Below are positions 35,629-45,118 of a stretch of 64,000 nt of DNA, piece by piece. The stretch's first letter is position 1. Each line of letters opens with the position of its first letter. Location of the stretch: assembly GCF_004136575.1 (NCBI RefSeq), contig NZ_NOIQ01000007.1, forward strand, positions 1 to 64,000. The letters are read 5' to 3'. Under the pieces are notes generated by a model. That model was not told the origin of the DNA, did not search any database, and saw only the letters and a program-made list of their open reading frames with translations. Both the position numbers and the translations under genes were made by a program. Source of the stretch: Rothia koreensis. Its GTDB lineage: Bacteria; Actinomycetota; Actinomycetes; Actinomycetales; Micrococcaceae.

Positions 35629-36558
35629 ATGCCTGAGTCTTCGATCGCGAACACCGCCACAGTCGAGCCCCTTTTCGGTCGCCTGCTGACCGCCATGGTC
35701 ACGCCCTTCGCGGCCGACGGATCCGTGGACGAGGAGGCCACCGCAGCGCTCGCCCGCGAACTCGTCGAGCGCGGCAACGACGGCCTGGTCGTCTGCGGCA
35801 CCACCGGTGAATACTCCACGATGACCGACGAGGAGAACGCCCGCGTCTTCCGCATCGTCAAGGATGCGGTGGGAGACAGGGCGTCCATCATCGCGGGCGT
35901 CGGGTCCAACGACACCAGCCACACGATTCACGTGGCCGGGCTCGCGGAAGAAGTCGGCGTCGACGGCCTGCTGGTCGTGACCCCGTATTACAACAAGCCG
36001 ACCCAGGCGGGCCTGCTGGCGCACTTCCGGGCCGTCGCCGACGCCGTCACGACCCCGATCATGCTCTACGACATTCCGGGCCGCGCGGGAATCCAGATCG
36101 AGGCCGAAACCCTGATTGCGCTCGCCGAGCACCCGAATATCGTTGCGGTGAAGGACGCCAAGGCGGACTTCGCGAGCGCTACCGAGGTTCTGTCCCGCAC
36201 GGACCTCCAGTTCTATTCCGGCGACGACGGCCTGACCCTCCCGTGGATGTCCGTGGGTGCCACGGGACTGATCGGTGTGACCACCCATGTGGTCCCCGAA
36301 CAGTTCCGGGACCTCATCGACGCGGTGGTCCGCGGCGATCTCGCAACCGCCCAGCGCCTCCACCAGGAGACGCATCCGGTGGTCACGGCGACCATGACCC
36401 GGGTTCCCGGCGCTGTGGCCGCAAAAACAATTCTTCAATGGCAGGGACGGCTCGCAACCTCCACGGTGCGCCTGCCGCATGTCGAACCCACCGAGGCCGA
36501 GACCGCACGAATCCGGTCCGACCTCGAGGGTTCGATTGCCGCCTCAAGCATCAGATAA
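35629..36558 (+). CDS. dapA: 4-hydroxy-tetrahydrodipicolinate synthase
   Basis: A 309-residue (beta/alpha)8 aldolase that condenses pyruvate with aspartate semialdehyde. Landmarks are the GTTGEYSTMTDEE phosphate-loop-like block, VTPYYNKP with the catalytic Tyr, and the Schiff-base Lys in IVAVKDAKAD. A TAGCCT -10 box lies 7 bases before the ATG with no ribosome site, suggesting a leaderless transcript separate from dapB. Confidence 0.96.
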   Translation: MPESSIANTATVEPLFGRLLTAMVTPFAADGSVDEEATAALARELVERGNDGLVVCGTTGEYSTMTDEENARVFRIVKDAVGDRASIIAGVGSNDTSHTIHVAGLAEEVGVDGLLVVTPYYNKPTQAGLLAHFRAVADAVTTPIMLYDIPGRAGIQIEAETLIALAEHPNIVAVKDAKADFASATEVLSRTDLQFYSGDDGLTLPWMSVGATGLIGVTTHVVPEQFRDLIDAVVRGDLATAQRLHQETHPVVTATMTRVPGAVAAKTILQWQGRLATSTVRLPHVEPTEAETARIRSDLEGSIAASSIR

Positions 36559-36563
36559 CATCC

Positions 36564-36588
36564 GGGCCCCGCTGCTGAGGCGGGGCCC
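36564..36588 (+). terminator. Hairpin after dapA
   Basis: GGGCCCCGC pairs with GCGGGGCCC around a 7-base loop in the 51-base gap before rnj. There is no T-run. It is probably a terminator or processing site. Confidence 0.6.
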
Positions 36589-36609
36589 TCACCTTCAGAA
36601 AGGGGTCCC

Positions 36610-38316
36610 GTGACCCAGATACCCACCGATTTGCCGAAGCCTCCGAAGCTCAAGAAGGACACGCTGCGTGTCCTGACTTTGGGTGGACTCGGAGAGGTCG
36701 GCCGCAACATGACGGTCTACGAACTCAACGGAAAGCTGTTGGTCGTGGACTGCGGGGTTCTCTTCCCCGAAGAGACCCAGCCCGGCGTCGACCTGATTCT
36801 GCCCGATCTGAACCACATCCTGGACCGCCTCGATGACATCGTCGCCATTGTGCTGACGCACGGTCACGAGGACCACATCGGCGCGGTTCCGTACCTGCTC
36901 AAGCGTCGCCCCGACATTCCCCTGATCGGTTCGCAGCTGACCCTGGCGCTGGTCGAAGCCAAGTTGCAGGAGCACCGCATCCGGTCCACCAGCATCGCCG
37001 TCGAGGCGGGCGACGTCGAGGATCTGCGGCCCTTCGAATGCGAATTCGTGGCCGTGAACCACTCGATCCCGGACGCGCTCGCGGTGTTCATCAGGACGAA
37101 GGCCGGAAAGGTCTTGCACACCGGCGACTTCAAGATGGACCAGCTGCCGCTGGACGGCCGGATCACGGACCTCCGGCATTTCTCCCGGCTCGGCGAGGAA
37201 GGCGTGGATCTTTTCCTCCCGGACTCGACCAACGCCGAGGTGCCCGGCTTCACGCCCACGGAGAAGAACATCGGCCCCGTGCTTTCGGACGTCTTCCGCG
37301 ATGCTCCGAAGCGAATCATCGTCGCTTCCTTCTCCTCGCACGTGCACAGGGTTCAGCAGGTCATCGATGCGGCGGTCGAGCGCGGTCGCAAGGTTGCCCT
37401 GTGCGGTCGTTCGATGGTCCGCAATATGTCCATCGCCGAGAAGCTTGGCTACCTGCAGGTGCCGGACAACGTGCTGATCGATCTGAAGCACGTGGACAAT
37501 TACCGCGAGGACGAAGTGGTCCTCATGTGCACCGGCTCGCAGGGAGAGCCCATGGCGGCCCTTTCGCGAATGGCCAGCGGTGACCACAGGATCCAGATCG
37601 AGCAGGACGACACGATCGTGCTCGCCTCGTCCCTGATCCCCGGCAACGAGAACAGCGTGTACCGGGTCATCAACGGGCTGCTCAAGCTCGGCGCCAACGT
37701 GATCCACAAGGGCAATGCCAAGGTCCACGTGTCGGGTCACGCGGCCGCCGGCGAACTGCTGTACTGCTACAACATCCTCGAACCCAATTACGTGCTTCCG
37801 GTGCACGGTGAAGTTCGTCACCTCATCGCGAACGGAAAGCTGGCGATGGAGACCGGCGTGCCGGAAGAGAATGTCCTTCTGGGCGAGAGCGGTGTCGCCG
37901 TCGACATGAGAAACGGCGAGGCGCGCATCTCGGGCGCCGTCGATTGCGGGTACGTCTACGTCGACGGGAAGTCCGTGGGTGAGATCACGGATCAGGATCT
38001 CAAGGATCGTCGCACGCTGGGCGAAGAGGGTTTCGTCTCGATCGTGATCGTGGTCGACCGCAAGACCAAGCGTGTCGTGGCCGGTCCGGACATCCACGCC
38101 CGCGGTGTTGCGGAAGAGGACTCGGTCTTCACACCGATGATTCCCAAGATCACCGAGGCCCTGGAAGAGGCCCTGAACGAGAAGTCGTCCAAGCGCCTGA
38201 GCAATCACCAGATGCAGCAGATCGTGCGCCGGACGATCGGCCAGTGGATCGGCCGCAAGCTGCGCCGGAAGCCGATGATCATCCCCGTGGTGGTCGAGCA
38301 CAACCAGGAGGGCTGA
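36610..38316 (+). CDS. rnj: Ribonuclease J
   Basis: A 568-residue metallo-beta-lactamase/beta-CASP nuclease with combined endo- and 5'-3' exoribonuclease activity in mRNA decay and rRNA maturation. The metal motif is LTHGHEDHIG (about residue 82). LHTGDFKMD, ASFSSHVHRVQQ, MCTGSQGEPMAALSRMA and VSGHAAAGEL follow, with a C-terminal oligomerisation domain. It starts with GTG after GAAAGGGG. It lies in the usual actinobacterial dapA-rnj-ftsK order. Confidence 0.95.
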   Translation: MTQIPTDLPKPPKLKKDTLRVLTLGGLGEVGRNMTVYELNGKLLVVDCGVLFPEETQPGVDLILPDLNHILDRLDDIVAIVLTHGHEDHIGAVPYLLKRRPDIPLIGSQLTLALVEAKLQEHRIRSTSIAVEAGDVEDLRPFECEFVAVNHSIPDALAVFIRTKAGKVLHTGDFKMDQLPLDGRITDLRHFSRLGEEGVDLFLPDSTNAEVPGFTPTEKNIGPVLSDVFRDAPKRIIVASFSSHVHRVQQVIDAAVERGRKVALCGRSMVRNMSIAEKLGYLQVPDNVLIDLKHVDNYREDEVVLMCTGSQGEPMAALSRMASGDHRIQIEQDDTIVLASSLIPGNENSVYRVINGLLKLGANVIHKGNAKVHVSGHAAAGELLYCYNILEPNYVLPVHGEVRHLIANGKLAMETGVPEENVLLGESGVAVDMRNGEARISGAVDCGYVYVDGKSVGEITDQDLKDRRTLGEEGFVSIVIVVDRKTKRVVAGPDIHARGVAEEDSVFTPMIPKITEALEEALNEKSSKRLSNHQMQQIVRRTIGQWIGRKLRRKPMIIPVVVEHNQEG

Positions 38317-38329
38317 GGCCAGGAAACTC

Positions 38330-38347
38330 GCGGGGAGGACCCCCGCA
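38330..38347 (+). terminator. Hairpin after rnj
   Basis: GCGGGG / CCCCGC with a 6-base loop lies 14 bases after the rnj stop, before the separate ftsK promoter. Confidence 0.5.
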
Positions 38348-38430
38348 CCGATGGGGCGGTGATCCACAGATTCGGCCGGTTTCGACCCGGGCGAGTGTGG
38401 GTTCCGCCCTCATCGTCTACCCTGGAACAT

Positions 38431-41400
38431 ATGGCGACTCGTACTTCCCCCACCCCTCAGAAGGGCGCATCGCAGTCGCGGCGTTCGTCGAGCGGCACCA
38501 AGAAAGCCGCCACTCGTTCTTCGCGTGCGACCACTGACGCACCTGACCAGCCCAATTGGCTCGTCCGGGCGATTCTCGGTGCCTGGGTAGGTTGTGCCCA
38601 CCTGGTCGGCGGTGCAATCCGTCGCATGGGCACGCTGCGCACCGAACTCGCCCCGGAGGACCGGCGCGACGGCGGAGCCCTGCTCATGCTCGTGCTCGCG
38701 CTGATCACCGCGGCCGTCGAATGGTGGAGCCTTGCCTCCGTGGGCCTGCAGGCCGTGTCCTGGCCGGCCATGGCGTGGCACGCCGTGGTTGCCGGGACCT
38801 TCGGGCGCATGGCCCTCCTGGCCCCGGTTCTGCTCGGCGGATTCTCGATCCGCGCCTTCAGACACCCGACCGAGATGGGGGCCAACAACCGCATCGCCGT
38901 CGGACTGTTGCTCATGGTCATCAGCGGTTCCGCGCTCTTCGACCTGGCCGCCGGTTCCCCGAGCGTGGAGGCTGGCCTGGACGCCGTCCGGAGCGGCGGC
39001 GGAATTGTCGGCCTGTTGGCCGGAGCCACGCTGTCCAAGCTCATCACGGTGCCCGGGACCATGACCCTGCACATTCTTCTGGCCCTGATTTCGGTCCTCA
39101 TCGTCACGGCGACGCCGATACGCTCGATCATTCCGAACATCAGGTCCGCCTTCGGACGCCTCGTCGGGGACAAACCGCAGGAGAAGGGAGCCGATCTTTC
39201 GGCTCCTGAGCACGATCGAAGCTACCTCGACGACGAGTACGGGGAGCAGAAATCCGCCAAGCCGAAGCGGTCCCTGTTCGGCCGGCGCGAGAAGTCCGGG
39301 AACGAAACCGAGCCCCTGGACGGCTACGCCGGGGACGAGGCCTTCACGAGGGCCGTGGTCGACAAGAACGCGCCGAAGGGGGACCCCCACGGCGGGCGTC
39401 TGGGCACCGCACCCACCGAGGTCTTCGACCACGATTCCGCCGGGGAACCCGGGTCTGCGCCCAAGAAGAAGAAGTCCGAACTGTTCGACCTGGGCAAGTT
39501 CAACCGGGCCAAGTCGGCCCGGGAAGAGCAGCAGCGGGAGGCCGAACCCGAGCAGAGTTCCTTCGAGGACATGGACAGAACGCGCGTTATCGGTGGCGCC
39601 GATCCCGATGCGACTGAGGTCATCGACTCGGGCCAGCCCGCCCCGGATGCCCGGAAGCCGTCGCGGAGTTCATCCACCACCGAAACGTTGTCCGAGAATC
39701 CGCACGAAGGCGTCTCGCCGCTGGTCGAGAAGTCGAACCCCAAGGAAGCCGAGACATTCTCCGCGGATGATGCCTCGTCGTCGGACGATTCGATCCCGCA
39801 CGCCCAGCCGCAGAACGGTGCGGCACGTGAGGCTGCGCTGTCGACCACTGACTATGTCCTTCCGCAGCAGAAGATGCTGGTCCAGGGTCCTCCCGCCAAG
39901 GAGCGTTCCGAGGTCAACGACTCGGTCGTCGAGGCACTGACCAACGTCCTCGACCAGTTCAAGGTCGACGCCCAGGTCACGGGTTTCTCCCGTGGCCCGA
40001 CCGTGACCAGGTACGAGATCGAGCTCGGTGCCGGTACCAAGGTCGAGCGCGTCACCGCACTGTCGAAGAACATCTCCTACGCCGTGGCGAGCGCGGACGT
40101 GAGAATTCTTTCCCCGATTCCCGGGAAGTCGGCGATCGGCATCGAGATCCCGAATACCGACCGTGAAACGGTTGCGCTCGGGGACGTTCTGCGGTCCAAC
40201 AAGGCACATGCTTCGCCGCACCCGATGGTTATGGGCGTGGGCAAGGACGTCGAAGGCGGATTCGTGGTGGCCAACCTGGCCAAGATGCCGCACATCCTCG
40301 TGGCGGGTGCCACCGGCGCGGGCAAGTCCTCGTTCGTCAACTCGATGATCACCTCGATCCTGATGCGGGCTACTCCCGACGAGGTTCGCCTGGTCATGGT
40401 GGACCCGAAGCGCGTGGAGCTGACGGCCTACGAGGGCGTGCCTCACCTGATCACGCCGATCATCACGAACCCCAAGAAGGCCGCCGAGGCCCTGCAGTGG
40501 GTTGTTCGCGAAATGGACGCGCGGTATGACGACCTCTCCCACTTCGGGTTCAAGCACATCGACGACTTCAACAAGGCCGTCCGTGAGGGCAAGGTCCAAC
40601 CGGAACCGGGGTCCAAACGGAAGATCCGTCCGTACCCGTATCTGTTGGTGATTGTCGACGAGCTGGCCGATCTGATGATGGTCGCGCCCAGGGACGTCGA
40701 GGACGCGATCGTCCGAATCACGCAGTTGGCCCGTGCGGCGGGAATCCATTTGGTCCTGGCCACCCAGCGTCCGTCGGTCGACGTGGTGACGGGTCTGATC
40801 AAGGCGAACGTGCCTTCCCGGATGGCGTTCGCGACCTCGTCCGTCACGGATTCCCGAGTCGTGCTGGACCAGGCTGGGGCAGAAAAACTGATCGGCCAGG
40901 GCGATGCCCTGTTCCTGCCGATGGGTGCTTCCAAGCCGATGCGTGTCCAGGGCGCGTGGGTCTCGGAGTCGGAGATCCACGACGTCGTCGAGCACGTCAA
41001 GACGCAAATGCCGGTCAGCTACCGCGCCGACGTCATCCAGGACCAGCCGAAGAAGCAGATCGACGAAGACATCGGGGACGACCTCGACGTGCTGCTCCAG
41101 GCGGCGGAACTGATCATCAACTCGCAGTTCGGCTCGACCTCGATGTTGCAGCGCAAGCTTCGCGTCGGTTTCGCGAAGGCCGGGCGCCTCATGGATCTGC
41201 TGGAATCTCGGGAGATCGTCGGCCCGTCCGAGGGGTCCAAGGCACGCGATGTTCTGGTGGCTCCCGATGACCTTCCGGCGGCCCTTGCGAAGATTCGCGG
41301 TGAGGACCCTCCGGCCGGTTCGGGCGATGACCAGAGCGGGCAGGGAGACGACCCCGTCGAGGAGTCTCTGCAGAACGTCGCGACTGATTACAACGATCAC

Positions 41401-41448
41401 GCGGACGAACCGAACGACGAGGACGCGTGGCAACTGACCGGTCGATGA
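38431..41448 (+). CDS. ftsK: DNA translocase FtsK/SpoIIIE
   Basis: 1005 residues. A basic N-terminus is followed by four or five membrane segments (about 70-235), then a long acidic/Ser-rich linker (240-490). The RecA-like motor has Walker A GATGAGKSSFV (about 627), VDPKRVELTAYEG and LLVIVDELADLMM. The C-terminal gamma winged-helix domain (AELIINSQFGSTSMLQRKL, about 905) reads KOPS-type polarity sites. FtsK pumps chromosome termini through the division septum. A TACCCT -10 box ends 7 bases before the ATG, which fits a leaderless transcript. Confidence 0.96.
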   Translation: MATRTSPTPQKGASQSRRSSSGTKKAATRSSRATTDAPDQPNWLVRAILGAWVGCAHLVGGAIRRMGTLRTELAPEDRRDGGALLMLVLALITAAVEWWSLASVGLQAVSWPAMAWHAVVAGTFGRMALLAPVLLGGFSIRAFRHPTEMGANNRIAVGLLLMVISGSALFDLAAGSPSVEAGLDAVRSGGGIVGLLAGATLSKLITVPGTMTLHILLALISVLIVTATPIRSIIPNIRSAFGRLVGDKPQEKGADLSAPEHDRSYLDDEYGEQKSAKPKRSLFGRREKSGNETEPLDGYAGDEAFTRAVVDKNAPKGDPHGGRLGTAPTEVFDHDSAGEPGSAPKKKKSELFDLGKFNRAKSAREEQQREAEPEQSSFEDMDRTRVIGGADPDATEVIDSGQPAPDARKPSRSSSTTETLSENPHEGVSPLVEKSNPKEAETFSADDASSSDDSIPHAQPQNGAAREAALSTTDYVLPQQKMLVQGPPAKERSEVNDSVVEALTNVLDQFKVDAQVTGFSRGPTVTRYEIELGAGTKVERVTALSKNISYAVASADVRILSPIPGKSAIGIEIPNTDRETVALGDVLRSNKAHASPHPMVMGVGKDVEGGFVVANLAKMPHILVAGATGAGKSSFVNSMITSILMRATPDEVRLVMVDPKRVELTAYEGVPHLITPIITNPKKAAEALQWVVREMDARYDDLSHFGFKHIDDFNKAVREGKVQPEPGSKRKIRPYPYLLVIVDELADLMMVAPRDVEDAIVRITQLARAAGIHLVLATQRPSVDVVTGLIKANVPSRMAFATSSVTDSRVVLDQAGAEKLIGQGDALFLPMGASKPMRVQGAWVSESEIHDVVEHVKTQMPVSYRADVIQDQPKKQIDEDIGDDLDVLLQAAELIINSQFGSTSMLQRKLRVGFAKAGRLMDLLESREIVGPSEGSKARDVLVAPDDLPAALAKIRGEDPPAGSGDDQSGQGDDPVEESLQNVATDYNDHADEPNDEDAWQLTGR

Positions 41449-41482
41449 GTTCGGTACCGGACGGCGCGAAGAAGGGGCACTC

Positions 41483-42103
41483 ATGAGCAGCGCAGAATCA
41501 TCGGGGTCTACCCCCAAGCAGTCCAACCTCAATCTCCCGAATGCGCTGACGACGCTCCGGATCCTGATGGTTCCGTTCTTCGTCTGGTTCCTCCTGGCCG
41601 GGGGCCACTTCGGCGAGGCGTCGATGGGGATGCGCTGGGCTGCGGTCGTCGTCTTCGGTGCCGCGATGTACACGGACAAACTCGACGGCGACATCGCACG
41701 TTCGAGAAACCTCATCACGGATTACGGGAAAATTGCCGACCCGATCGCAGACAAGCTCCTGACCGGAGCTGCCTTCGTGGTCCTGTCCATGCTGGGGGAG
41801 CTGTGGTGGTGGGTCACGATCGTGATCCTCGTGCGCGAGTGGGGCATCACCATCATGCGGTTCTTCGTGATCCGCTACGGGGTCATGGCCGCATCCAAGG
41901 GCGGCAAGCTCAAGACCGTCCTGCAGACGGTCGCCCTTGTGTTGTTCATCCTCCCGCTGGGGGCAGTGGGCTGGTGGCTGATGATTCCCGGGTGGATCGT
42001 CATGGCCGCCGTGGTTGTGGTGACCGTGGTGACCGGCGTGGATTACGTGGTCAAGGCAGTGGCACTCAGGCGCGACTACCTGGCCGGGAACGGAAAGTCA
42101 TGA
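41483..42103 (+). CDS. pgsA: CDP-diacylglycerol-glycerol-3-phosphate 3-phosphatidyltransferase
   Basis: A 206-residue membrane enzyme of the CDP-alcohol phosphotransferase class. The catalytic motif D-xx-DG-xx-AR-x8-G-xxx-D-xxx-D is complete in TDKLDGDIARSRNLITDYG and the following KIADPIADK. It makes phosphatidylglycerol phosphate at the inner membrane. The stop overlaps the cinA start (ATGA). The place between ftsK and cinA is conserved. Confidence 0.93.
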   Translation: MSSAESSGSTPKQSNLNLPNALTTLRILMVPFFVWFLLAGGHFGEASMGMRWAAVVVFGAAMYTDKLDGDIARSRNLITDYGKIADPIADKLLTGAAFVVLSMLGELWWWVTIVILVREWGITIMRFFVIRYGVMAASKGGKLKTVLQTVALVLFILPLGAVGWWLMIPGWIVMAAVVVVTVVTGVDYVVKAVALRRDYLAGNGKS

Positions 42104-42609
42104 GTCGGCTTCCTCTTCCGGAGGACGAGACGACATCGGCCCTGGCAGCGCGCGCGGTCGCGTCCGGAACGGTGTCGGGTCAGACCGTGTCCACGGCGGA
42201 GTCATTGACCGCCGGGATGCTGGCCTCCACCATCTGCTCGGTGTCCGGCGCGTCCGCCGTCTTCTGGGGCGGGATTGTCTCCTACGACAACTCGGTCAAG
42301 TCCGGCGTGCTCGGGGTGCGAGAGGACCTGTTGGCGGACAAGGGCTCGGTGGATCCCGACGTCGCCCGCTCGATGGCAGCGGGGGCTCGGCGAGTCTGCG
42401 GCACGGACTGGGGTGTGTCCACGACCGGAGTAGCGGGCCCGAACCCTCATGACGGCAAACCCGTGGGCCTGGTTTACTTGGGGTGCGCCGGGCCTCAGGG
42501 ATACGCGACCCGGGAACTGAGGCTCGAAGGCGATCGCGCGGAGATTCGGGAACAGACCGTGTGGGCGGCCCTGCGTCTGCTGGTGGAATCCATGGCCAGG
42601 GAGAGCTAA
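42100..42609 (+). CDS. cinA: CinA C-terminal-domain nicotinamide-nucleotide amidohydrolase
   Basis: 169 residues corresponding to the C-terminal amidohydrolase domain of CinA (PncC): VSTAESLTAGMLAS, FWGGIVSYDNSVK, STTGVAGPNPHDGKPVG. It deamidates nicotinamide mononucleotide in NAD recycling. The N-terminal molybdopterin-binding-like domain of full CinA is absent, as usual in this locus. Translation is coupled to pgsA by a 4-base overlap. Confidence 0.9.
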   Translation: MSRLPLPEDETTSALAARAVASGTVSGQTVSTAESLTAGMLASTICSVSGASAVFWGGIVSYDNSVKSGVLGVREDLLADKGSVDPDVARSMAAGARRVCGTDWGVSTTGVAGPNPHDGKPVGLVYLGCAGPQGYATRELRLEGDRAEIREQTVWAALRLLVESMARES

Positions 42610-42662
42610 TCGGTGGAGATTCCGGGATACACGATGTACCCAGAATATTCACAGCCTTCTCT

Positions 42663-42673
42663 CGCCGAGAGCG
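42663..42673 (+). promoter_or_regulatory. Candidate ClgR operator upstream of clgR
   Basis: CGCCGAGAGCG matches the core CGCYNANRGCG of the ClgR motif described in Corynebacterium; the flanking W/S positions mostly do not match. It lies about 100 bases upstream of a CTGACG-N18-TAGGCT promoter (42740-42769) for clgR. A GGGAAT/ATTCCC hairpin (42673-42686) adjoins it. It would fit autoactivation. Confidence 0.4.
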
Positions 42674-42830
42674 GGAATGAATTCCCAGGGAACTTGGTTT
42701 GAATGAACGTGACGGTGCAAAAACAATCCGTCCACAGGCCTGACGCACAGATGCGAACTGCATTAGGCTGAAGAAACCACGTGGCACTCAACACTGAGAG
42801 GCCACATCGAAAAGGGAGATAGGCATAAAG

Positions 42831-43283
42831 ATGACTAAGCAACCCGTGTCCGTGAACGGCGTCGTCCGTTGGAAGGACGTGGGACAGTCAGAAGATTTCA
42901 CGCCCGAACCGCAGGAGCCCAAAGTGATTGTCCTTCGCCACGAAATCGGTGAGGTCCTTCGAGACATCCGCCAGCGACAGGGACGCACCCTGCGCGAGGT
43001 GTCCCACAGTGCCCGCGTCTCGCTCGGATACCTCAGTGAGGTCGAGCGCGGTCAGAAGGAAGCCTCCTCAGAATTGCTCGCTTCCATTTGTGTGGCACTG
43101 GAGATTCCCTTGTCCCAGATGCTTCGAGAGGTCTCGGACCGTCTCGCGGCAGCCGAGGGGCTCAATGTTCCCGATACCGTCCCCAACGAACTTTCCGAGG
43201 AGTTCCGCCGCGAATACGGCATGAACGCCACCGGGTCGATGGATTTGCCGCATACGCAGCGAACTCGCCCGATCGTCCGGTAA
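42831..43283 (+). CDS. clgR: XRE-family transcriptional regulator ClgR
   Basis: A 150-residue regulator with one helix-turn-helix: [20 protein letters not shown], then [20 protein letters not shown], the signature of the ClgR family. About 35 extra residues precede the domain. ClgR activates clp protease and stress genes in Actinobacteria. The pgsA-cinA-clgR-recA order is conserved. An AAGGGAG site lies 11 bases before the ATG. Confidence 0.9.
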   Translation: MTKQPVSVNGVVRWKDVGQSEDFTPEPQEPKVIVLRHEIGEVLRDIRQRQGRTLREVSHSARVSLGYLSEVERGQKEASSELLASICVALEIPLSQMLREVSDRLAAAEGLNVPDTVPNELSEEFRREYGMNATGSMDLPHTQRTRPIVR

Positions 43284-43295
43284 CCGCAGAGCGCG

Positions 43296-43346
43296 TCGCA
43301 TCCCGATCGGGTTTCACCTGAGAAGCTGGAGCCCGGCGGGATGCGA
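43296..43346 (+). repeat. Inverted repeat downstream of clgR, possible terminator
   Basis: TCGCATCCCG (43296-43305) and CGGGATGCGA (43337-43346) are a perfect 10-base inverted repeat with a 31-base loop, starting 13 bases after the clgR stop. The remaining 180 bases to the DUF3046 gene show nothing else recognisable. Confidence 0.5.
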
Positions 43347-43530
43347 TCCGTGGGCTGGACAGAAAATCCGTGTTGTCATCGCGAGAAAATCGCGGACGGC
43401 GCGGATTTTCGTGTGAGAGGAGACCCTCGGGGCAGGCCGCCCGGACTACAACGAACCGAACGACCCACCACGATTTTTTGTGCCCTGTCGTGCGGATATC
43501 GTGATGACGGATCCAGAGGAAGGCTGAACC

Positions 43531-43752
43531 ATGAAGATGTCGGAGTTCTGGCGGAGCATGGAAGACGAATTCGGCTTCGGCTACGCGCGAGTCGTGGGGG
43601 ACCAGACGGTGCTCGACGCCGTCGGGAGCAGAACCGCGAACGAAGCGCTCGACGATGGTGTTGCCCCGCTCCGGGTGTGGCAGGCGGTGTGTCGTCAGCA
43701 CGATCTGCCCGAGTCGCGGTGGTTGGGCACAGACCCGGGGGAACCCAGGTGA
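43531..43752 (+). CDS. DUF3046 family protein
   Basis: A 73-residue protein with the DUF3046 pattern MSEFWRSMEDEFGFGYARVV, then EALDDGVAPLRVWQAVC. It is found just upstream of recA in many Actinobacteria; its function is unknown. A GGAAGG site precedes the ATG. Confidence 0.85.
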   Translation: MKMSEFWRSMEDEFGFGYARVVGDQTVLDAVGSRTANEALDDGVAPLRVWQAVCRQHDLPESRWLGTDPGEPR

Positions 43753-43800
43753 GGCGCGGATCCGGGTCGAACCGGTCGTTCCGGAACATCGAAAATATAT

Positions 43801-43829
43801 TCGAATTCGCGTTCGAGATCGGTTAGACT
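43801..43829 (+). promoter_or_regulatory. SOS box and promoter of recA
   Basis: The 16-mer TCGAATTCGCGTTCGA (43801-43816) differs from the actinobacterial LexA box TCGAAC-N4-GTTCGA at one of twelve defined positions. It overlaps the -35 region of a promoter whose -10 is TAGACT (43824-43829). LexA bound here would block recA transcription. Confidence 0.85.
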
Positions 43830-43966
43830 CGAGGCCAGAGGCGTGGCGCGGGTTTTCCACAGATGCCCCAAACCGCTTAACTTGTCAGTCCCCTTGACTA
43901 GCGTGAGGACTGAAACGCACGACAGCAGGTTCGTCGTCATCGACGGGCCACGGAATTGAGGTAATC

Positions 43967-45118
43967 ATGGCTGCTAAATCGCGAAACACGGCTTCCGTAT
44001 CCCGCGCGACCGGTTCGGACCGGGAGAAAGCACTGGACACGGTTCTTGCGCAGATCGACAAGAACTATGGCAAGGGCTCGGTCATGCGGCTGGGGGACAG
44101 GGAAGCGGTCAAGACAGAGACCATTTCGACCGGTGCCCTCGCACTCGACGTGGCATTGGGCGTCGGGGGTCTTCCCCGGGGCCGCGTGGTCGAGGTCTAC
44201 GGCCCGGAGTCCTCGGGCAAAACCACCCTCGCACTGCATGCTGTGGCGAATTGCCAGAAGGCCGGCGGTATCGCGGCCTTCATCGACGCCGAGCACGCTC
44301 TCGACCCCGTCTACGCGGAAAAGCTCGGTGTGGACACCGACTCCCTCCTCGTCTCTCAGCCCGATACGGGTGAACAGGCGCTGGAGATCATGGACATGTT
44401 GGTCGGTTCGGGTTCCATCGACATCATCGTCGTCGACTCCGTGGCGGCACTGACCCCTCGCGCCGAGATCGAAGGCGAAATGGGGGACTCCCACGTGGGG
44501 TTGCAGGCTCGGCTGATGTCCCAGGCCCTGCGCAAGATCACGGGTCGTTTGTCGCAGACCAATACGACGGCCGTTTTCATTAACCAGTTGCGCGAAAAGA
44601 TTGGGGTCTTCTTCGGGAGCCCCGAGACCACCACAGGCGGCAAGGCCTTGAAATTCTACTCTTCGGTGCGCATTGATATTCGTCGCATTGAAACGCTCAA
44701 GGATGGCGCGAATCCGGTGGGCGCGCGCACCAAGGCCAAGGTCGTCAAGAACAAGATGGCACCACCGTTCAAGATCGCCGAATTCGACATGCTGTATGGC
44801 GAAGGAATTTCTGTCGAGGGCGGCATTATCGATATGGCGGTCGAGCACAATATCGTCAAGAAGTCCGGAGCCTGGTTCACCTACGGCGGGGACCAATTGG
44901 GCCAGGGCAAGGAGAATGCGCGGCGCTTCCTCAAGGACAACCCGGAGCTCGCAGAAGAAATACAGCAGAAGACTCTCGTCAAGGCCGGGATCATCGATTC
45001 GGAAGACGAGGACGTCAATGCTGGCTCCACTCCGATCGACGCGTCCGCAGGAGAAGACAGCGAGAATTCTGCCGAATTGAGCGATGACCCGCTGGATGCG
45101 TTGCCCGAGAACTTCTGA
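43967..45118 (+). CDS. recA: Recombinase RecA
   Basis: A 383-residue RecA. It has Walker [10 protein letters not shown] (about residue 80), the catalytic Glu region [11 protein letters not shown], Walker [16 protein letters not shown], loop L2 with [20 protein letters not shown], and an acidic C-terminal tail. It forms the filament for recombination and triggers LexA self-cleavage. The stop overlaps the recX ATG by one base (TGATG). Expression is LexA-controlled through the box at 43801. Confidence 0.98.
   Translation: MAAKSRNTASVSRATGSDREKALDTVLAQIDKNYGKGSVMRLGDREAVKTETISTGALALDVALGVGGLPRGRVVEVYGPESSGKTTLALHAVANCQKAGGIAAFIDAEHALDPVYAEKLGVDTDSLLVSQPDTGEQALEIMDMLVGSGSIDIIVVDSVAALTPRAEIEGEMGDSHVGLQARLMSQALRKITGRLSQTNTTAVFINQLREKIGVFFGSPETTTGGKALKFYSSVRIDIRRIETLKDGANPVGARTKAKVVKNKMAPPFKIAEFDMLYGEGISVEGGIIDMAVEHNIVKKSGAWFTYGGDQLGQGKENARRFLKDNPELAEEIQQKTLVKAGIIDSEDEDVNAGSTPIDASAGEDSENSAELSDDPLDALPENF

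Noticed and set aside
39670-41718. A 682-codon minus-strand frame opposite ftsK
   Set aside because: Shadow of the FtsK motor region, with no recognisable domain or ribosome site.
42610-43530. tRNA or small RNA genes around clgR
   Set aside because: No cloverleaf-compatible arms or CCA-type ends were found; only simple inverted repeats.
43755-43785. A second SOS box before recA (TCGAAC followed by GTTCC)
   Set aside because: The half-sites are 5 bases apart, not 4, and the right half is incomplete; only the box at 43801 is convincing.
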